Below, one piece after another: positions 18,308 to 27,311 of a stretch of DNA of 42,346 nt. The DNA comes from an uncultured Sulfolobales archaeon (GTDB lineage Archaea; Thermoproteota; Thermoprotei_A; Sulfolobales; NBVN01): positions 1 through 42,346 of the forward strand of contig CALKCU010000017.1 of NCBI GenBank assembly GCA_938083005.1. Direction: 5' to 3'. The position numbers and the translations under genes are program-made. The first letter of the stretch is position 1; each line of letters opens with the position of its first letter. The notes under the pieces were generated by a model. It did no database searches. It saw only the letters and a list, made by a program, of their open reading frames with translations, and had not been told where the DNA came from.

Positions 18308-19690
18308 CTAGCTCCTGTAGCACCGGAGGGACTCCTCAAGCATAGCCCTGGAGAGCTCCCGGAGCCTGTCCACGTCATCGGGACCTACGACGGTGTCATC
18401 GTATAGAAACGTGTATCTGCGCTTACTCTCGATACCCCTCAGGACTTCCGAGTACGTCAGGAGCTTCACCTCGGTATAGAGGTCGCTGTAGGTCCCCTCG
18501 AGGACCGGTGCGGTGTAGTGCTTGACCAGGCATCTGCTGAGGGCTATAGGGTCGGAGGCGGTCTCCAGGAGGCTCCTTAAGTCCGGCGGCGAGGCCTTCC
18601 TGACGTGCTCCACGTACGCTCTGTAGAACCCTCCCACGTTTCCCCTCCCGTATCTCTCTATCAAATTCTCGATCGACTTCGCTATCTTGAGTATGGAAGC
18701 TTCAACGAACCTGCCCGGGTACCTATCCTTGTCGGAGTGGTACACGGGCTTGATCGAGTCGAGGTTGTGGAGGACTATCGAGGGGATCCCACCACTCGCC
18801 ATGGACACCGCGTCCGTATACCCGGCGCCCACGTCCGACCCGAGGGTCTTAACGGGGCTCAGCACGGACTCCACCCCGCGGACCCCCACGCAGTCCACCC
18901 TCACGGGCTCCGCGTAGGCAGCGTCGAGTACCACGACCAAGTCGAGGTCCAATCCGCCGGCCCTACGCTCTAGGTAAGCCCGCGAACCGTAGGCCCAGTA
19001 GAATGAGCTCCCCGCGGGGTCTCCGAACTCCTCCGCGGTGAAGCTGATGAGCCTCGCCGAGAGGCCTCTCCTCTTCAGTAGCCGCGCGATCTCCAGGAGC
19101 GTCAGGACCCCTATGCTGTTGTCCCTAAAGCCCGCTAGCCAGCGGTCGTGGTGCACCGCTACGGCTACCCTGGGCTCCCCGCTCCCAACGATAGCGTCCA
19201 GGACGTAGCCCCGGGACTCTCTCTTGTACGTCTCGACGGAGATGGAGACCTCCCGCGCCCTCCTGAGCTTGGGTAGAGCCGATAGCGGCACGTGGATGGC
19301 GGGCTTGCTCGCCACTATCTCTGTCGCGAGGCTGTAGCTCGGGATCTCGTTGACCACTATCCTCCTCCTATTAACGCCGGGGTAATCGTCGTAGAACACC
19401 ACCGCGGAGGCGCCTCCGCCAACGCTGAGCCAGTAGGTCACCCACACATTGTCCGGGTCTCTAGTAGTCGACGCTACGCTCACGTCCTTGCCCAGGACTC
19501 CCGAGACCTCCGCGCTCTCGATGGGGGGCTGCGCGGTGCAGCTCACGTCGTTCACGAAGCATTCTACCTCCTCCCATTCAAGCACCTCGAGCGGGAACAC
19601 CTCGACCGAGACGTCGTCTAGCGCGAGCCTCTCCGAGAGGCTCTGAACCAGGGACCTCTCAGCGAGAGAGCCGGCGACCACGTCGAGCAC
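18308..19690 (-). CDS. M28 family metallopeptidase
   Basis: VAVAVHHDRWLAGFRDNSIGVLTLLEIARLL, ISFTAEEFGDPAGSSFYWAYGSRAYLE, GGIPSIVLHN...YHSDKD. Confidence 0.85.
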   Translation of the reverse strand: MLDVVAGSLAERSLVQSLSERLALDDVSVEVFPLEVLEWEEVECFVNDVSCTAQPPIESAEVSGVLGKDVSVASTTRDPDNVWVTYWLSVGGGASAVVFYDDYPGVNRRRIVVNEIPSYSLATEIVASKPAIHVPLSALPKLRRAREVSISVETYKRESRGYVLDAIVGSGEPRVAVAVHHDRWLAGFRDNSIGVLTLLEIARLLKRRGLSARLISFTAEEFGDPAGSSFYWAYGSRAYLERRAGGLDLDLVVVLDAAYAEPVRVDCVGVRGVESVLSPVKTLGSDVGAGYTDAVSMASGGIPSIVLHNLDSIKPVYHSDKDRYPGRFVEASILKIAKSIENLIERYGRGNVGGFYRAYVEHVRKASPPDLRSLLETASDPIALSRCLVKHYTAPVLEGTYSDLYTEVKLLTYSEVLRGIESKRRYTFLYDDTVVGPDDVDRLRELSRAMLEESLRCYRS

Positions 19691-19705
19691 GGCGACGGTA
19701 CCCCA

Positions 19706-19942
19706 CTACGACCGCACCGGAATTCTGCGCCACTCAGGCTGGCTCGCTGCCCCGCTCCGCCTCCTCAGGGTCTCCTCTTTGACGAGGAGCCCGGCAGCGA
19801 GCGCGAGGAGCCCTACCGCGATGAGCAGGACGTAGCCTAGATCGGGCCCCGGTCCATGCTCTCTAGGCGGGGTCTCTGTTGCGGTGATCGTTACTAGGAG
19901 GGCTAACCCTCGAGGCAGCGAGCGGGCTACCCCGCGTAGCAT
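19706..19942 (-). CDS. Small single-TM hypothetical protein (uncertain)
   Basis: One hydrophobic stretch (LGYVLLIAVGLLALAAGLLV); fills the gap between two same-strand genes and overlaps the upstream gene by 16 nt. Confidence 0.35.
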   Translation of the reverse strand: MLRGVARSLPRGLALLVTITATETPPREHGPGPDLGYVLLIAVGLLALAAGLLVKEETLRRRSGAASQPEWRRIPVRS

Positions 19943-21150
19943 TTCTTGAGGTACCCCGACACGCTTCTCTCGAGCTCCTTTACCTCGCTCTCGGATACCC
20001 TCAGGAGGCTACCCTCTTCCACGACTCTTCTGCCGCCCACGTAGAGCTCCACGACCCTCCCGGAGATCACCAACCCAGCAACGGGATCCACAACCGGTTC
20101 GTCTAGAGACCAGAGAACCAGGTCCGCCACCTCCCCGATCTCGAGGAGGCCGCTACCCGCGTGCAGGGCTCGATAGCCCGCCGCCGTCGCTGCTTCGAAG
20201 AGCTCTCGAGCGTCTAGATCGCCGCGGCCCGCGTGCAGGGGTAGGGCCGCCGCGATCTCATCGAGGATGCTGTAGCTTGGGGAGACGTCGACTCCCAGGC
20301 CCACGCGGATGCCCAGGTCTAGGTAGCCCCTGACGGGCGCTATGCCGTCTCTCAGGAGGACGTTCGAGGAGGGGCAGTGCGCTATGGTTACGTTGGGGTG
20401 AGCCAGAGACTTCGCTGCCTCGGCGTCTAGCCACACCGCGTGAGCGATTATCGTGTTGACCCTGGTTAGCCCCACGAACTCTACGAAGTCCCTCAAGCTC
20501 ATCCCGTAGTACTTCTCGAGGTACTCCGAGTCTTCGGGGACCTCGGCGATGTGAGTATGGATCCCCACTCCTAGCTCCTCGGCCCTATCGACGACCTCTC
20601 TGAACTCTTCCGGGGACAAAAGCCTCGGCGTCGTGGGACCGAGCCTAGCCTTCAGCAAGTCTTTCCCCCTCAGCTTCTTGACCAGCTCCACGTTCTCCTC
20701 CAGGGCTACGTCGAGGGACTCGTAGACCCCCCTCGACATCAGCGCGACGCTGAGGTCCCCCCTGACGCCCACCCTCAGTAGCGCCTCGGCAACCCTGTCC
20801 TCATTGAAGTGCATATCAGCTACGGCGGTTACTCCGCTCAGGAGGAGCTTGGACAGCGCCAGGATAGCCGATGAGTAGCTCAGCTCAGGCTCTCTGCGCA
20901 GCAGCTTCTCCCACGGCCACGCGTACCTAGCCACCCACTCGTCCAGCCTCGCGCGGCCCGCGATGGTGGTCCTAACCGGGTAGAGGCCTAGGTGCGTGTG
21001 TATGCTCGCAAGTCCATGGGAAACTACCGCGTTCTCCGGGACCCCTCTCTCCCTCTCGATCCCGATTATCCTTTCGTTAAACGTTACGCACGCGTTCTCG
21101 ATCACTCTGTGGGCCGACACTACGACGTAGCGCCCGCAGAGCTCGGTCAT
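19927..21150 (-). CDS. Amidohydrolase of the ATZ/TRZ (MTA/SAH deaminase-like) family
   Basis: GLASIHTHLGLYPVRTT, VGIHTHIAEVPEDSEYL, IIAHAVWLD, IAHCPSSNVLLRDGIAPVRGYLDLGIRVGLGVDVSPSYSI. Confidence 0.85.
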   Translation of the reverse strand: MTELCGRYVVVSAHRVIENACVTFNERIIGIERERGVPENAVVSHGLASIHTHLGLYPVRTTIAGRARLDEWVARYAWPWEKLLRREPELSYSSAILALSKLLLSGVTAVADMHFNEDRVAEALLRVGVRGDLSVALMSRGVYESLDVALEENVELVKKLRGKDLLKARLGPTTPRLLSPEEFREVVDRAEELGVGIHTHIAEVPEDSEYLEKYYGMSLRDFVEFVGLTRVNTIIAHAVWLDAEAAKSLAHPNVTIAHCPSSNVLLRDGIAPVRGYLDLGIRVGLGVDVSPSYSILDEIAAALPLHAGRGDLDARELFEAATAAGYRALHAGSGLLEIGEVADLVLWSLDEPVVDPVAGLVISGRVVELYVGGRRVVEEGSLLRVSESEVKELERSVSGYLKKCYAG

Positions 21151-23507
21151 GAAGCCAGCCTCGGTCTATAGACGGCTAGGAGCACGTACGCTGAGTACGG
21201 TCCTTGAGCGAAGAGCCGGGAGGTTGAAATGTACGCTGGCTCAAAGAGGGTCATGCTTGGGCGCGGTATCTCCGGTGGGTTCTGCGGGTTCCCATACACG
21301 AACACGGCCCTGTAGCCGGGTCCCCACACTCTGTACGCGGCGTCGAGGAGCATCTTGTAGAGCAGAGCCGAGGTTAGGTTCCCGGAGGTCCAGTCGGGAA
21401 GACCCGCCGCCACCATTAGTTTGGGATCCTGGTACACGTACACGGGAGGCTCCTTACCAGCTATCCTGTATATCGCCGCTATCCCCTTGGCCGCGTCCGC
21501 TCCGAGTATAGTGTTACCGAAGATTAGCGGACCCGGGTAGAAAGAGAGCGTGGCCGCGTCTACCATGAACACCTCATACGCGACGACGTAGAGCCTATCC
21601 GGCCTTATCCTGAAGTAGTTGACGAGCAGGTCCAGAGCCCTCTCCTCTGGGCTTGTTAGAGCGTCGGCAAGGATCTCTATCTGGGTAACGTTTATGGTCG
21701 CTCCGTCGGCGACCGACGCCCTCTGACCTACGACGCTGATCCAGTAGCCGTAATCCCACCAGGAGACCACCACGGAGTCCGCTGGAGTGTTCTCCCTTAC
21801 CCACCTGAGGGCGTCCAGCCACACGGGGGCCTCTACGTTGATTCCCAGGGAGGCGTCAACTATAGTCGGCAGCTGAACGCTATAGGCTCTCACCCACACG
21901 GTCGCCGCGTGGGAGGCTAGCGAGACGAGGTAGATGCAGACCAGTACTGCGGAGACTATCCTGCTCAGCGCTCCCGACCTGCGGCTCGCGGCTCTTGAGA
22001 GCAGCACGTACGCGAGGTAGCCGGTTAAGATTGTAGAGGCCGCGGCGAGGAGGTAGATAAAGTACGAGATGTTCAACGTCCCCACCACGGTTAGGGAGAA
22101 GAGAACTACCAGGAAGAGGTGTTCGTCCTTTAGTCCGGAGCCTACCGACGCTATGATGAGTCCAGCAGCCATAGCTATCGGTACGACGAACTGGGTGTGG
22201 GGCAGACCCTGTCTTCCATAGATGAGGGAGCCTACTATCAGGGCTACCGCGAGCAGGAGGGAGTACCAACCGTACCTAGCCTCCCTTCTTTTCGCGAGGT
22301 TGCTCAGGAGTAGGTAGACTATCGAGAACGCGGCGTATACCGCGACAACGCCCAGGCTCGTCAGAATCTCCTGGGCCCCCGAGGGCTGGTATTCAGCTAC
22401 GGTCTCGACGATCACGTGCGTCAGAGCTCCGAGCCCGACCGCTGCGAGGGCCTTGCCCGCTAGAGCGAGCCCCCCGCTCACGACCACGTAAAGGCCTGCG
22501 AGCCCGGCTAGAGCGATGAGTGCGAGGTACGTCAGCTTGGGCCTCTCGGAGAGCACTCCCAGGTACTCCGAGATCCTACCCTCCCCGGCCTTGTAGGCGA
22601 GGTAGCCGAGCGCGAGCATGAGCACGGACGCGGGCCCCAGAATCCCCACGGACTTAGTGACGTACCTGATCCCATACGTGGGCGCCGCGAGCTGGAGTAC
22701 GAGTAGCGGGGCGTACTCCACGACCCAGAGAGCCAAGTCCTTGGAGCTCGGCCTCCTCATAAGGGGTACGAGTAGCACGTGGACCACCATCGCTGCGAAC
22801 ACCACGTTGAAGCCGGCCCAGCCGAGCGCCGCTAGGCCGAGCATGAGCCCAGCCATGGAGGCGCTGAAGTACTCCCTCCTCCTCCAGGCCCTCAGGTGGA
22901 AGAACACCGCGAGCGGTATGAAGGCCAGGCCTGCGGAGTACTTGACCGTGAAACCGGCGAGCTGTCTGCTGTTGAACAGCAGAGCGTAGCTCAGAGCGGC
23001 TAGCCCGGCGGGGAGATCGGAGGAGATCTCGCGCACAGCCAGGTACACTCCAACGACGGAGATAACGAAGAACAGCGGGGGCAGATAGACCATCCACTCG
23101 TAGAGAGTCAGGCTCGGATCGAGCATCCTGGCCAGGTGGTAGGTTCCGACAGCAAAGAACGGGAGGCCTATGTAGACGCTGTGCGTGAAGTCCCTGCCCC
23201 ACGGGTACCAGAATATGCGCGTTACGTTATTGTAGTGGTTGAGGTACGTCAGGTACTCGAGCCCGTGGTCCAGTAGCTGCTTCGCAACGAAGTACTCCTG
23301 AAACGGGTCGAGCTCGTAGAGAACCGGACCGTAGCCGAGATTGCTCGAGTTCCAGACTATCCGCAGCCTGAGGTACGACCCGTAGGCGGCCGAGAACGCG
23401 AGCAGCGCCAACCCCAAGGCGGTGAGGAGCCTCCTGTCCGCCACTAGGCTCGCTAGCTTTGCCCTAATACCGCGTCTCTCAACCCTCCTTGGGACGCTCC
23501 TACTCAA
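21147..23507 (-). CDS. aglB: Oligosaccharyltransferase AglB/STT3
   Basis: WWDYG motif (VVSWWDYGYWISVVGQRASVADGATIN), N-terminal DxE-type ELDPFQEYFVAKQLLDHGL, multi-TM N-terminus; TTG start. Confidence 0.92.
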   Translation of the reverse strand: MSRSVPRRVERRGIRAKLASLVADRRLLTALGLALLAFSAAYGSYLRLRIVWNSSNLGYGPVLYELDPFQEYFVAKQLLDHGLEYLTYLNHYNNVTRIFWYPWGRDFTHSVYIGLPFFAVGTYHLARMLDPSLTLYEWMVYLPPLFFVISVVGVYLAVREISSDLPAGLAALSYALLFNSRQLAGFTVKYSAGLAFIPLAVFFHLRAWRRREYFSASMAGLMLGLAALGWAGFNVVFAAMVVHVLLVPLMRRPSSKDLALWVVEYAPLLVLQLAAPTYGIRYVTKSVGILGPASVLMLALGYLAYKAGEGRISEYLGVLSERPKLTYLALIALAGLAGLYVVVSGGLALAGKALAAVGLGALTHVIVETVAEYQPSGAQEILTSLGVVAVYAAFSIVYLLLSNLAKRREARYGWYSLLLAVALIVGSLIYGRQGLPHTQFVVPIAMAAGLIIASVGSGLKDEHLFLVVLFSLTVVGTLNISYFIYLLAAASTILTGYLAYVLLSRAASRRSGALSRIVSAVLVCIYLVSLASHAATVWVRAYSVQLPTIVDASLGINVEAPVWLDALRWVRENTPADSVVVSWWDYGYWISVVGQRASVADGATINVTQIEILADALTSPEERALDLLVNYFRIRPDRLYVVAYEVFMVDAATLSFYPGPLIFGNTILGADAAKGIAAIYRIAGKEPPVYVYQDPKLMVAAGLPDWTSGNLTSALLYKMLLDAAYRVWGPGYRAVFVYGNPQNPPEIPRPSMTLFEPAYISTSRLFAQGPYSAYVLLAVYRPRLAS

Positions 23508-23540
23508 TCCGCAACTCCGGAGTCTGGTCTCTCAAAGAAA

Positions 23541-23550
23541 GATTATATAG
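23541..23550 (-). promoter_or_regulatory. TATA box of aglB
   Basis: Minus-strand CTATATAATC ~38 nt upstream of TTG 23507. Confidence 0.5.
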
Positions 23551-23805
23551 GTTCCGCTCAGCGCCAGCAATGCCGCGAGCGAATCCGCGGGCGAGCCTCT
23601 GACCGCCCGCTCGTGGCGAGCCCCACTCTGACCCAGTCTCGGATGATTGAGAAGCCGTCAGCGCTCGAAGACGTCATCCGAACCCCTCCACCGTCGGGGC
23701 GTGAGTTGACAGGAGAGGCCGGGGGATACCGCCTCGCGGAGGCCCCCTCGCAAACCTTTAAGACCTGCCAGGACCCAGAGCTGTAGACTCGAGGGCGGAC
23801 GTTCC

Positions 23806-24231
23806 ATGAGGTTCCTTGAAGTCCTCAGTATTGCCTGGAGACTGGTCGTGACCAGCTCCTCCCACGTTGTACTGCTCCTGATATCCGCATCGATGGCCCT
23901 GCTCTCGTACTTTACACGCGATACGGATGCTGTAAGCCTAATCCCGGTCCTGGCGGCGATCGCAGGACTGACCGTGGTCGAGTACGGCAAACACTCCTAC
24001 AGGCAGTTCTTTTACTTGATGCTGATAAGCGGAGGCGTCCCCAGGCACTACAACATGCTGAAGGCCGCGAGCTCCATCATCATAGCCCTGCCGCTAGCCC
24101 TATCGACGACCGCGTCGGGTAGAGCGACCGTTCCCCTGCTCACTCTACTCCTCTCGGGTAGCCTGTCCCTCGCTCTCCTCACCTACTATGCTAGGAAGAT
24201 TAAAGAGGGCGGTAGTGTAGCGCTAGTCTGA
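23806..24231 (+). CDS. Small polytopic membrane protein (ABC-transporter partner candidate)
   Basis: About four hydrophobic segments; 8 nt upstream of an ABC ATPase on the same strand. Confidence 0.6.
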   Translation: MRFLEVLSIAWRLVVTSSSHVVLLLISASMALLSYFTRDTDAVSLIPVLAAIAGLTVVEYGKHSYRQFFYLMLISGGVPRHYNMLKAASSIIIALPLALSTTASGRATVPLLTLLLSGSLSLALLTYYARKIKEGGSVALV

Positions 24232-24239
24232 GGACGGAT

Positions 24240-24935
24240 ATGGCGGAGGTGGTAGTGCTACTGAGGGACATCTGGAAGTCGTACACGCTCTCGGGAGTTG
24301 CCGTCAGCGTACTGAAGGGCGTAAACATGACTGCCTACAGGGGAGAGGTCGTCGGGATCCACGGTCCCAGCGGCTCCGGGAAGACCACGCTGCTGAAGAT
24401 CATAGCGGGGCTCGAGAGGCCGGACAAGGGCGAGGTGATAGTCGACGGCTACAACCTGAACATGCTGGACGAGTACGGACTAGCCCTGTACAGGAACAAC
24501 GTGTGCAGCTACATACCCCAGGACTTCGGCATTGTCGATGCTATGACCACTTACGAGAACGTGGAGATACCGCTCCTGCTCGCTGGGGTTAGCGCTGAGG
24601 TGAGGAGGAGGAAGGTCGTGGAGATGCTGGACTATGTGGGACTCAGGGACAAGGCGAGCATGAGAGTCGGGAGACTCTCCGGGGGAGAGAAGCAGAGGGT
24701 TGCCATAGCGAGGGCCTTGGTAACGACCCCCTCCGTACTGTTAGCCGACGAGCCGACCGCGAGCCTGGACTGGACCAACGCGATCAAGGTCGCCGAGCTC
24801 TTCTTAAACATCAAAAAAGACTTCGGTACTACGGTCATAATAGTGACTCACGACGCCAGGCTCCTGGAGTACGTTGACAGGTCCATGAACTTATTCGACG
24901 GATCGCTGAAGCAGATCAGCTCCCCCAAGCTGTGA
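24240..24935 (+). CDS. ABC transporter ATP-binding protein (LolD/MacB/FtsE-like)
   Basis: Walker A GPSGSGKTTLLKIIAG, signature LSGGEKQRVAIARAL, Walker B VLLADEPTASLD. Confidence 0.92.
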   Translation: MAEVVVLLRDIWKSYTLSGVAVSVLKGVNMTAYRGEVVGIHGPSGSGKTTLLKIIAGLERPDKGEVIVDGYNLNMLDEYGLALYRNNVCSYIPQDFGIVDAMTTYENVEIPLLLAGVSAEVRRRKVVEMLDYVGLRDKASMRVGRLSGGEKQRVAIARALVTTPSVLLADEPTASLDWTNAIKVAELFLNIKKDFGTTVIIVTHDARLLEYVDRSMNLFDGSLKQISSPKL

Positions 24936-24947
24936 AGCCTAGGCTTC
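24934..24947. repeat. 14-bp perfect palindrome overlapping the stop codon (GAAGCCTAGGCTTC)
   Basis: Directly self-complementary. Confidence 0.6.
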
Positions 24948-25258
24948 CAGGTTCTCCGGCGAGTCTCCGGTCCCCCGCTAGGGCCGTCTCTCTGGCGAGG
25001 CTCCTGAAAACCGTGGGAGCTCCGCGCCGCTAGTCCGGGCCGCCCACGACGCAGCGGGGATAGCGAGAGCTCCGTGAGTGGTGCGGAAGCCCCCGAGTGC
25101 GGAGGAGAAGCCGACCGGCATCCCGGGACAAATCGTTCCCGGAAGCGCGTCGGTAGCTTATAATATTCCGCAGTCAACTGGTTCTTGATGACTGCCCCCG
25201 AGAGTGCGGTGGGAGTGAGCGGAGGTGCTACGATTAGCTATGGGAGCTTTAGCTCTCC

Positions 25259-25286
25259 CCACCTCGGTTTGCTCCTGGTGAGGTGG
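25259..25286 (+). promoter_or_regulatory. Leader hairpin sequestering the likely Shine-Dalgarno of thpR
   Basis: CCACCTC (25259-25265) pairs with GAGGTGG (25280-25286), which is the SD 7-8 nt before ATG 25294. Confidence 0.5.
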
Positions 25287-25293
25287 TGATGGT

Positions 25294-25872
25294 ATGATCA
25301 GGCTATTCGTGGCCGTGGAGATAGAGGACGTAGGATCCTGGAGGAGGATCTTGGAGTTTAGAGACGCGGTGGCTTCCTGCGCGATCGATGGGGGCATAAA
25401 GCCTGTAGAGGACGAGAATATACACATCACGCTGAGGTTTATAGGCGAAGTGCCCGAGCATTACCTCCCGAGGATAGTGGAGTGCCTGCGTGTTGTGGAG
25501 AACTTCGAGAGCTTCCGCATGGTCATACGCGGGACCGGAGCCTTTCCGAACATCGCGAGACCCAGGGTCGTATGGGTGGGGATCGGGGAGGGCGCGGACG
25601 CCCTCAGGAGGATCCGGAGCTCTTTCGAGGGCTGCCTCAAGCCCCTCGCCAAGGAGGATCGCGAGGAGTTCGTTCCCCACATCACCGTCGCCAGGATCAA
25701 GGGTAGGTACAGGCCGGAGTGCCTGGCAGCCTATCTCAAAAAGTACGAGTCCGTGGACTTCGGTGCGAGCCCCGTGACCCAGGTTAAGTTAAAGAGGAGT
25801 CAGCTGACTCCGAGGGGACCGATATACACAGACGTCTCGGTGTTCAGGCTGAAGGCTCATGGAGGAGCTTGA
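25294..25872 (+). CDS. thpR: RNA 2',3'-cyclic phosphodiesterase (2'-5' RNA ligase family)
   Basis: Two HxT motifs: HITLRFIGEVPE and HITVARIK; adjacency to cca. Confidence 0.92.
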   Translation: MIRLFVAVEIEDVGSWRRILEFRDAVASCAIDGGIKPVEDENIHITLRFIGEVPEHYLPRIVECLRVVENFESFRMVIRGTGAFPNIARPRVVWVGIGEGADALRRIRSSFEGCLKPLAKEDREEFVPHITVARIKGRYRPECLAAYLKKYESVDFGASPVTQVKLKRSQLTPRGPIYTDVSVFRLKAHGGA

Positions 25873-27268
25873 GAGGGTAGTGAAGGAGTCTATCGAGGAG
25901 CTAAGACCTCGAGACGAGGAGAGGCTCGAGGCAGTAAGGATATTCGAGGATATCGAGAGGCTCATTGAGGACTCCCTTCGCATACAGTACGACTTCACGA
26001 TAGAGCTGCACGGCTCCGTGGCTAAGGGTACGGAGCTGAGGGGCGCGATGGACCTAGACGTCTTCCTACTCATAAGGTACGACGAGATAAGCAGGGAGTG
26101 GCTCGAGAGTAGCGTGGTCAGACCCCTCTTCAAAGTTCTAAGGGGTCTCTACCCGGGGGCCAAGCTCAAGTACGCGACTCACCCGTACATACACGTTGAC
26201 CTCGGGAAGTACGAGGTAGACATAGTGCCGGCCTACTGGGCCAGGGACGTTTCTGAGGTGAGAACGGCCGTCGATAGAACCCCCTTCCACACTAGGTACG
26301 TGCTGAGCAGGCTCGTAGAGGAAGCGAGGGACGAGGTCAGGCTTCTCAAGGCGTTCTTCAAGAGCGTGGGAGTATACGGAGCCGAGATAAAGGTTGAGGG
26401 CTTCTCGGGCTACCTCACCGAGCTACTCGTAATCAAGTACGGGAGCTTTCTCGACGCTCTGAGGAACATTGCGAGATGGCGCTTCGGCGAGGTGGTGAAC
26501 GTGGACGAAAGCGTAGTCAGGATAGATCGCGAGCGCCTGAGAAAAGTCTTCAAAGCCCCCCTGATCGTTCCGGACCCCGTAGACCCGAGGAGGAACGCCG
26601 CGTCGGCTGTATCCGCCGAGTCCCTGGCCAGAGCGGTTTTAGCCTCGGCGATATTCCTTCAAAGGCCGTCCAAGGAGATGCTGCTATCCGGGGTTGAATC
26701 TCCCAGGTTTGACGATGTGGAAAGCTCGTGCAAGCTCGTGGTGGAGTCGGAGCGCGAAGCTGTGGGGCTACTCCTCGGACTCCCCGGAGAGGTAGTACCG
26801 GACGTCCTCTGGGGTAAGCTCAGGTCAATCGCGAAGTCCCTCGTAAACTCCCTAGAGAGGGTCGGGTTCACCGTGGTCAGCTACTCGATGTGGAGCGACG
26901 AGCTCTCCGAGGCGGTAATCATGATGACTGTAATCCCTAAGGAGCTACCACGGTTCGAGGTTCACGTAGGTCCTCCCCTGGGGAGAGTGAACGACATAGA
27001 GTCCTTCGCCTCGAAGTACTACTCCAGCAGCAGAGGCCTAGGCCCTTACGTGAGCCTCTCCGGGCGGATCTTTACTTTGAGAGAAAGGAAGTACACGCGA
27101 CCGCATCAAGTCGTCGAGGAGTATGCCGCGTCGCTAAAACCTGGAGGAGGCATCTCGGTCCTCAGAGTTCTCAGGGGTCTCGGCGAGGTTTGCGAGTACG
27201 TGAAGTCGCGCGGAGCTGCGGAGCTTCTCGCAACCTTTAGGAGGATGGTAAAGCTCGAGCTTTTCTAG
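25859..27268 (+). CDS. cca: Archaeal CCA-adding tRNA nucleotidyltransferase (class I)
   Basis: ELHGSVAKGTELRGAMDLDVFLLI, YEVDIVPAY, VRLLKAFFKSVGVYGAEIKVEGFSGYLTELLVIKYG. Confidence 0.95.
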   Translation: MEELERVVKESIEELRPRDEERLEAVRIFEDIERLIEDSLRIQYDFTIELHGSVAKGTELRGAMDLDVFLLIRYDEISREWLESSVVRPLFKVLRGLYPGAKLKYATHPYIHVDLGKYEVDIVPAYWARDVSEVRTAVDRTPFHTRYVLSRLVEEARDEVRLLKAFFKSVGVYGAEIKVEGFSGYLTELLVIKYGSFLDALRNIARWRFGEVVNVDESVVRIDRERLRKVFKAPLIVPDPVDPRRNAASAVSAESLARAVLASAIFLQRPSKEMLLSGVESPRFDDVESSCKLVVESEREAVGLLLGLPGEVVPDVLWGKLRSIAKSLVNSLERVGFTVVSYSMWSDELSEAVIMMTVIPKELPRFEVHVGPPLGRVNDIESFASKYYSSSRGLGPYVSLSGRIFTLRERKYTRPHQVVEEYAASLKPGGGISVLRVLRGLGEVCEYVKSRGAAELLATFRRMVKLELF

Positions 27269-27311
27269 CACCCGTCAACGCCGTCTATGCTGCGGAGAGC
27301 GCTATGGAAAG

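Noticed and set aside
25183-25215. Possible C box (TTGATGACT) in the thpR leader
   Set aside because: No D/D' CTGA at archaeal spacing (10-13 nt) and the C box does not match RUGAUGA well.
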